Assembly (NCBI RefSeq): GCF_954871325.1
Contig: NC_088777.1
Location: 10,517,366 to 10,581,365 of the forward strand
Direction: 5' to 3'
From: Gordionus sp. m RMFG-2023
Lineage: Eukaryota; Nematomorpha; Gordioida; Chordodea; Parachordodidae
Length of the DNA stretch: 64,000 nt
Below are positions 49,901 to 58,900 of the stretch, in pieces; within the stretch, counting starts at the first letter, position 1; each line of letters begins with the position of its first letter. Below the pieces are notes generated by a model. That model was not told the origin of the DNA, made no database searches, and worked only from the letters and a program-made list of their open reading frames with translations. The position numbers were made by a program, and so were the translations under genes.

Positions 49901-52900
49901 GAAATCTTAACATTATTGATATTTTTTAGCATAATTAATAGTTTTTCGTATTAATTAATCAGGTGCAATGTAATTTATATTATCAGCATCCCCAAAGATA
50001 TCAAAATGTTCCTCAAGGTATGGATCATAATCATCAATATCCAAAAATATGGTATGTCTCATAAATTGTATGCAGAGATTTGTGACGCTCATCTTCAATT
50101 TCACATTCCAAATCAGCTACTTGATATCTGAGGGCTGAAGAAATGATATAGCTTATTATTTTAATCAAAATATTAATTCTAGTAACCTTTTTTATACCAT
50201 CAACTGTAACTCTGAAGCTTTTTTTTGACATTAGCACCAGTCACCAGTATCATTTACCATCTGTGTTTTTTAAATGGAATTCCTCTTCTATACTATCGAT
50301 CTCAGATATAATGATTTTACCAGTTGCGTTTGCGTCACCTTTCTAGTTGTTAGGGTATAATAATTTAAATAAAATTTTTCATGTGATATAATTTCGACGC
50401 TTGAAATGATCTGTCCATAAACCAAAAGTGATAGAAGAGAATTTTAAAGAATCTATCAAAAATGCGTCTTTATAGATTAATAATAATTATCTAGTATACA
50501 CTCCGAATAATGGTTGTCCTATCAAGCAATTCTAATGAGGAATCAAATATCCCACTTTTTTATTTAATAATCATTATATTTAACAATCAGTTATTACTTT
50601 AATGTTTATAAAATATTATGGCATTAAATCTAAACTTTATCAAAACATAATTTCGCCCTATTAGATTTTATATTTCATTTATACATTAAAAATATATTTA
50701 AAAAACTTTAAAATAATTAGAGCTGAAATGAAAAAAATTGAACTTTTAAAATAAAGTTATATATAATTAATTTAATAAATCAGTTATATATTAAATAGAT
50801 CTCAAAAAAAAGCAATTAGAGATTACAATAGACTAACTAGGGTGGTTTAAAACGTGTAAGTCCATAAATATGATATGAATGAATGTAAATGATATACACT
50901 ATTTTATCATATGCCTATAGAATACAAAATGTTAATATTCAAATTTAAATAATAATAATTTAATATATAAATATAATTAAATAGCATTATAAATATACAC
51001 GCCGTGCCGTCGCCATAAAAAAAAGGCGGCGAGCCTGGCCGCGTCGCACATCTCAATTCGGTCGCACTTTCTGCGTGAATAGAATTGCCGGCACAGGTCT
51101 AAACTAAAGTTAAAAAATTTTTTTTTAATACTTAGGAATTAATTATTTCTTATAGGATCTGGTACTAAACCCGGACTAGACCGGATACCGTTAAAAAATT
51201 TGACAAGTGATTATAAAAAATTTTTTTTTAAATAGCCTAAAATATTGTTTAAATTTTTCCCTTTCTTCCATCGTTCATGTTTACGTTATAAATAATTTGA
51301 AACATAAAATATGATATACAAAAATGTAAAAAATATTTAATGATAGCTAACAAATGATTAGAGGTGAGGTGATATTTTAAAAATTGATTATTAACAATTG
51401 TTTAAAACTAGAGTAAAAATCTTCGAAATATTTGAGCAAAAAAAAATTTTTTTTTGAAGTTATATTTTTTGTAATTTAAATGCATAAAAAATCTTTCAAA
51501 ATAAAATGAAAAACAAGTTTTTTTCAAACTCTGTTTAAAACACCGACCAATAAAAGGTAAAATGTATTAAGAATTCGAAAAATTTTAAATAAAGCTCAAA
51601 CAAATACATCTTTTTATCTCCAAAATTATAAAGCTTCATCAATGTTTAACATAATTTAACAATGTTCCAGAAGCTTATTTTGTATCAATAATTAATTTAA
51701 AAATTTTGTGATAATAGTTTTTTTTTAATTAAAATAAAATGCTTATTTCTATGGAGACCTTTATGACATGCACGAAAAAAATATTATGTTAACTAATCAT
51801 TATCCCTTCAAGTTTCCATTTTAAGATGACTTTAATTTCTTTTAACCATATTTTATTATATAAGGTGGCCCGATTGAAGTGGTGACACTCTTTTCCACTT
51901 AATCGTAACTCCGTCAGTTTAGGAAACTAAAGATGATTTAAGTTTAATTAAAAATTTTAGACAAGAATAACGTTAAGGTGCTAAAAGATTATTACAGGAA
52001 TTCCCATATAGAAATTGGTAACTTTCAGGACTCAAATCATTCGTAAAATTGATACAACGGGATCAGCAGATAAAAGATGAACAAATATTAAACGTGTTGA
52101 TACACTTGTAATAAGTGACAAACCGGGTACTCGTAATACAATTTCTCAAATATCCCAAGAGATTATTATATCACAAACTTAGTACATCAAATTATTCATA
52201 AGGATTTGCGGACAAAGTGCAGGAAAAAGGTCTAACATCTTACAAGTGCTAATAAATCTGCTCGTTTATCGTGCTAAGAACTTTTGCGTAAATTCAGTCC
52301 AGGATTGATTCATTTTATTTGGTTTATCGATGAGAAGATATTTAATAGCCGTAATTTGTAGAATGATATGCTTTATGTTACATCCGCCAAAAGAAAAGAG
52401 AGTCAGTGTTATTCAAACTTATCAAAACTGTTAGTTTCAATTGGTGTTTCAAATTTTGGCAGCTTCAACTCATTTTTATTGATCCAGGTGTTAAGATAAA
52501 GAAATCTTATTACAGAGATACTTATTAAAAGAGCGCTTATTGGTTATTTTATCATTCTGTAAAATTTAGTAAAAATTTTTTGAAGTTATGAATAAGTGAA
52601 AAATGGTGGCACTTCAATCGGACCAGTATATTGTGTATTAATATAAGAACTAGCGATATACATGTTTTATAATAAGGTAATTGCAAATATGTAATGCACT
52701 GAAAGGTTATAACTGTTTATTTAATTTAATATACTTTTGAAGTTATAATACGAAAAATAAAATAAACTTGAAAATATTAGGTAAACGACATTTAAATAAA
52801 GAGATAACAAATATCAGCCTAAATTGTAGTTAAATTGTTCTCAAAGGGTACGTATTTTTTTTTAATCTTTCGGGCGTAATAATTATCCACAAAACAAATT

Positions 52901-55900
52901 TATTACGAACTTTCCTCATTTACATTTTCTGCATATTATACTAGAGATAGATTATGACAATCATTTTTAAATATACGACAATAATTTAAACGTAATAAAT
53001 TTTTATAATTTTTTTTATACTATCATCATATATATTTTGTAATTCTCTTTCGAAATTCTGACGTGTATTATGTAAAAAAAAAATCAGAAATTGGGGTTTT
53101 TTATTTAAAAAAAATGATTTTGAATTTTTTAAATAGGACTTTTTTATATTAATAAGAGATCTGTATCCATTTTTTCTCTCTTCTTCCAATACCGACATAA
53201 ATTCCAATCTTAAATATATACAAATCATTCCACAGATCAGAAATTATTTAGAGAGTGAAAACACGTTATGTATCAAGAGCATCCGGGACACCACTCAGCA
53301 AGCGGAAATGTGTCGAAAATATTTTGGGCCATGGTTTGGATCATGGTATTGATATTCATAGGTAAAAATTTACTCGATATTTTCTTAATTATTTTTACTA
53401 CATCGAGGAAATTATAACTTAAAGGTGTATTAAATGTTACTCAACTTTTCTCTTTCTTTTTTTTATAGCAAAATGGGGGATTTTATTTGGGCCATTTGAT
53501 TGCTCCAATTACGCCATTTTTTTAAATTGCAAAAATAAATAATCAGTGTTAGCATAAACAAGTTGTTCCGCTTTCGAGACCCGTTTTTGTAACTATATGT
53601 GTTTTTCGCTTAAATGGCAAAATGGGTTGTCTTCATCCGACATAATTAATAACTTTAAAATAAATCGAACCTTTTTTTTAAAAAAAATATCCAGAATTTA
53701 AATAATTTATATTTCAATTTTAATCCTTCACTTTTTATCCCGCTGTTGTTTAGTGTTGTTTATTATCAGGGATCGAAGCCGGATTTTTATAACTAAATCC
53801 TCCAAATGAGTCCAGCTGTTTGACTCGACCCGACTAACTTATAAAATAGGGTAATAAAATGCTTCCCATAATTATACTTTTTATTTTTATAAAAATATTA
53901 TTTATCTCATAACGCCCTCAATTTAATAAATAAATCGGTTTTTATATTAAAAAAAGGATTTTTAGTAACAGTAAACTCATATATTCTGAAAATTACAGTC
54001 GCAGAGAAAAATAGAGACCCTGAAATATCTTATAAATATAAATAAATCGGGAGATATGAGCACTTCCAATATAGTCCATGGTCTAAGATATATGGGTATT
54101 GTAGTAATGTCTATCCTAACTTTTTTTATTGCTCCTCTAGGAAAGAAAAAGATATTAAATTAAACTCAAAGGCTCTTACTTATAACTCTATTCTAATCTT
54201 TTTTTTTTAAAAAAAGCATGGCCGGTATGCTATATGATGGTGGACTGGTACGTGTTTTTAATACCGTTTTCTTATTTGATTTGCCCTAACGGAAAAGTGT
54301 GGAAATATTTGGAATTGGTCTGGAATTTTCCGAGGACCTGCGTTTTAAACGCCAAAGCCTGCGAACCAATTAAATTACACTAATTCATTTTATGGGATTT
54401 TTTTTGTTGCTGTCGGAAATGGTCAAAATTCCATTTGTTAAAGTTCTATTTTTCGTTTTTCTTAAAATAATGAATGTTTTAATTTAATTTTTTTTATAAC
54501 CCAATTGAATCGCAAAAATATATTACAATAAAAAATAATTAATGTATATTTATAAAAATTTAATTTTCTTATATTTGGCTTGGGAAAAGATATTAAAGGG
54601 GAAACAAAAAAAAAATTCTAAAGAATAAAGTTTAAAACAGAGGATAACAGAAATCATTTATATTTTTTAATCACTCAGCAAACATTTTCTAGGACTCAGT
54701 AGTATTCGGATCTTGATTATTAAATTTAAATGAACGGATATACAAAACTTAATGTTTCTTTCCTCTATTCTTTTTATGAATATTATCATTATCAAGAATA
54801 ATCGTAAAACTGTTTATTTTTTCCCTTTCCGTAAAACATACCTTTCCACGGAGTTTCAAAAAAAGATAAAATTTGTGCAAAAATAGATAATATTAAAGAG
54901 AAGAGAATAATCAGCTGGAAAATGTCATGAAATCCTATAATAAAAGCTTATAATATTCATTTACTGCCTGTTTTCCGATTTGAATTTGCAAAAAAAAGTC
55001 AAAATTATTCATAAAACTTCGAGCTGAGCCTAAAAATCATAATGAAAATCCGATCACGAGGTCTTAAATTTTGATCTCTGATGGTCTTTGATTGATATGA
55101 TGTGATAATATAATTCTAAAATTACTTTTTTTAATAATTAAACTCCCCTATAAAAATTTATTTTGTTGCTTTTTAATTAATATTATAAATTCAATATTTT
55201 ATTTTATTCTTAAATAAGATTAATTTCAAATTCAGTGTATTTAATGTTAAATCTAAAGTTTGTATAAAAAACATTTAATTTTAAAATAAAAATATTGCTA
55301 AACAGTAAACTTATAAATTAATTATATATTCAAAATGTATTATAATTTATTAGTGGGAAAAGTAAAAAATAGTAATACTTCTTAGTTCACAAATTTCACA
55401 GAGAACCCGATATTTTAATGTAATAAAAATTACATGTTTATTAATAACTTTAGACCTAAGAGATAATTTTCCTAGAGGTAATATATAAAATCGCGATAAA
55501 AAAAAATCAGGGCCTCCCTTAGTTATAAGTTATATTTAGGCTATGTAAAATTAGTTCTTTACCCCTCTCTCTTATTAATCGGTTAATATTTCACAATGGC
55601 GACAAGCAGAATAAATGAATGAACCAGAAACACCTTCCTTAAAATTTCCAGGAATTTAACTCGATTCCTATACAACTAATTTATATTGTTTCTGATGGCT
55701 AATTAAATTTATAAATAGCTTTATTAACAAAGTTTGGGATCGAAAGCATAGGAACCTGTCTAAGAACCAAAACTGGCTTATATGCAGAACCGAAACAACT
55801 TCTAATGTATAGGTCTGCCCAAAACTATATATCACGATAATTTATCAATTTCCTTTTTACTCTTAAAATAAATAAATAAATATACATTTACCTTGATTCA

Positions 55901-58900
55901 CATCTAGTGGTCCATCATTTTTGTCTACAGAAGATTTTATAGGTATTTGACCATCTCTTAAAATAAACACGAATAAACATTTTTAAATTAAAAAAAAATT
56001 ATCAATTATTGATCAAATATATACTAGGATTGTGCAGATCTTTTACATTGTTCAGATCGGATGTGATTAGCAATCGATCCGATAACCGATATTTAAATTG
56101 ATTTTTTATTATAATGGCTGGTTTAGCTCTTTATTTATTTTAAACATATATATTATGCAATATTAGGAAATAAAATTATTATTTTTAATAAATTAAAGTC
56201 TGTTCTGCTCATTTTGCTTAAAAAATATTAAAAAATTTACCCGCACACACCCATCCATTATTTTTAAGAATCTTTTTACGCTCCCAATAATGAAAATATT
56301 TTCTTAAAATCGACTGCGCCAGCCTATAAAAATTTAACCACCAAATCCTTTGCCAAATGAGGGAAAAACTTCCAATAATTTACTTTCGTATTTTTATAGC
56401 TAAATGAAGCCGTTTAACATAACTATCATAGCTTTGACTTATTAGATATTTTATATCTAATTGCTCTTAAAATAATTAGATTTTTTTTGATTCCTTTTAC
56501 GAATTTATTATTATGAAATTTTGTATAAAATAAAAGATAGTAATTCTAATTATATATAAACAATCATAATATAATGAAAAACAATCAAAATATCTGAAAT
56601 GATTATCGGCCCGATCTTATATTTAAAAAAACGCCAAATATCTGCCCCTATTCGATCCGATATTTAATATCAGCACAGTCCTGATTTTCTTCATTAATTA
56701 AATTTACCCTTCGTTAATATTCAATATTAATAATATTAAATATTAATTGTTAGAAGTATATTTTTAAATAAGATATTATTTGAACATCTTAAAAATTCAA
56801 TGTATAATTTTTAGAACCATCAAACCTTTTGTATTGATCTTGTTTTTCGTCGTATGGGTCATAACCATCATCCACTGAGTCCATGTGAAATTCGTAAAAA
56901 TTATCATTATGCCTCAAGGATTTTTCTCTGTTAGGTATATACGAAAAATTGTTATTACTGGCCGGTTTCATATGTGAAGGCGCCATGAGAGTTTGGTCCA
57001 ATTCCTTAATTATATCTTGCAGTATATCATCTTTCTGAAGTTTCACATCCTGTCAAAATCATGTAGTTTAATAACAAATCATTGGGGTAGGCATAGGATG
57101 CCAGAAATTACACCCCCATGTAGTTTAATAACAAATAATTGGGGTAAGCATAGGATGCCAAAAATTACACCTCTTTCCTTGGACTATTTTAATGAGGTAG
57201 CATATTTTTAGAACTCAGAAAGAATTAATAAAATTAAATATTATAAATTGTGCTAATCATTTAAAAATCAATATTATTTTTAATATCATGGTCTTTATAA
57301 CATAAATATCTCTTCTTTTGAGATTTTTTTATAACAGTGTAATTATGATAGTCAGAAAATTTATTTTGGTTTGACATTCGCAAAGTAGTGTTAAATTACT
57401 CAATTTGAGCCTATTTTTTTAAAAAAAATACTAACTCAATATTTTAACCAGATAAATCTTGCCCAAGCCTTGAGATTTCCCTTAGATGTCCAGACCTTTG
57501 TGCCATTTATGAGCAAAATTTTTAGGCTTGTTTAAAATTTTTCTAGTTAAATATTGAGTTAATGGTTTTTAAAAGTAGGTTCAAATCGAGCCATTTAGCA
57601 GCACTATTGCAAACCTTGATTTTTTCCCCCTAAAAATTAAGCTAGATTTTTTGTTACAAAAACAAGATAATTCTAAAATAATTATATTATAATTTAGATG
57701 TGATTTTTTGTTTAACACTCGAAAATTTCTATCAAAAAATAATCTTGTTTGGATAAAATTGAATCCATAAATTATATAAGAACACTCCAAATATTCTTCA
57801 TTTGCAAATTCTTGTATGAAACATTATAAAAATAGTTTTGTAGAGGCAAAGAATAGTTTTTATTCTTATTTATTATAATATTTTAAGCTAATCTAAAGAT
57901 AATTAAGTTACAGGTTTTGGATATGATGGATGTAAACTTAGTTGTGCAAAAAAAATCAATTATCAAAAATGTCAGAAAGGGTAAACAATAGAAATATGAA
58001 AAACCCCAACCCATGAAGTGGGTTATTTTAATTAATTTTTTGTTTGGGGGTAGGGAATTTTTTTTTCAGATAGGATATGTTAGGTCAGGTATAAAAATAT
58101 CTTTGTTATGAATTTGAATTTATTCAGTGACATCAAAAAATCAAGAATTTATAACATATTAAGAAGAAGAAAATTTATAGTATATATTTTGATATTTGGG
58201 TCGAGTTAGGTCCAAATATAGAATTCATTTTCTATTCAGTAAGGGATGTATCAGGATGTTTTTAAATTTTGTTATAAAAATACTTTTCTTCCTACAAAAT
58301 CATGTTTGTCAAATATGTTATTTGCAGCTCTTTTGATAGTGATGCAGCTAATATGTAGTTAGGAGTTAAATTAAATCAGATACCATAAACATTAACATAT
58401 ATATTCATGACAGAATTTATGGAATAACCATAAAATCATTGGGATGGTTATATAAAAATGGTTACCCAATAATAAATCTTCAAATATGGATTGTTGATTA
58501 TCTTCGAAGTGTGAATATATGCATTAGTTTAAATAATAAGTGATTATTGCATTGGTATTTTTATTTAATCTTATGCTTTTGTTCTAGGTTTTATTTCTGC
58601 ATTACAATGCTAAATAATAAATATAGGCTAACCAAAACTCAACATATCAGAGCTGTTATATTTAATTGGACATGGACATTCTTATCTACTAATTTCTCAT
58701 GGGTGTTTAAATAAGAGGTACTGTCTCCTGTGCATATGGCTTACTCAAAAATAGTGGAGGTCCTTGTTATCCAGTTTGATGGATTTTTTGATAAAACCAA
58801 GCTTTATTGATATGGATAAAGCTAGGTGTTTAATATCATGAAAGTCAAAAAGTGATATAGAAGGTTTCCTTTGTTTAAAAAAATATGTAACTACAATTCT

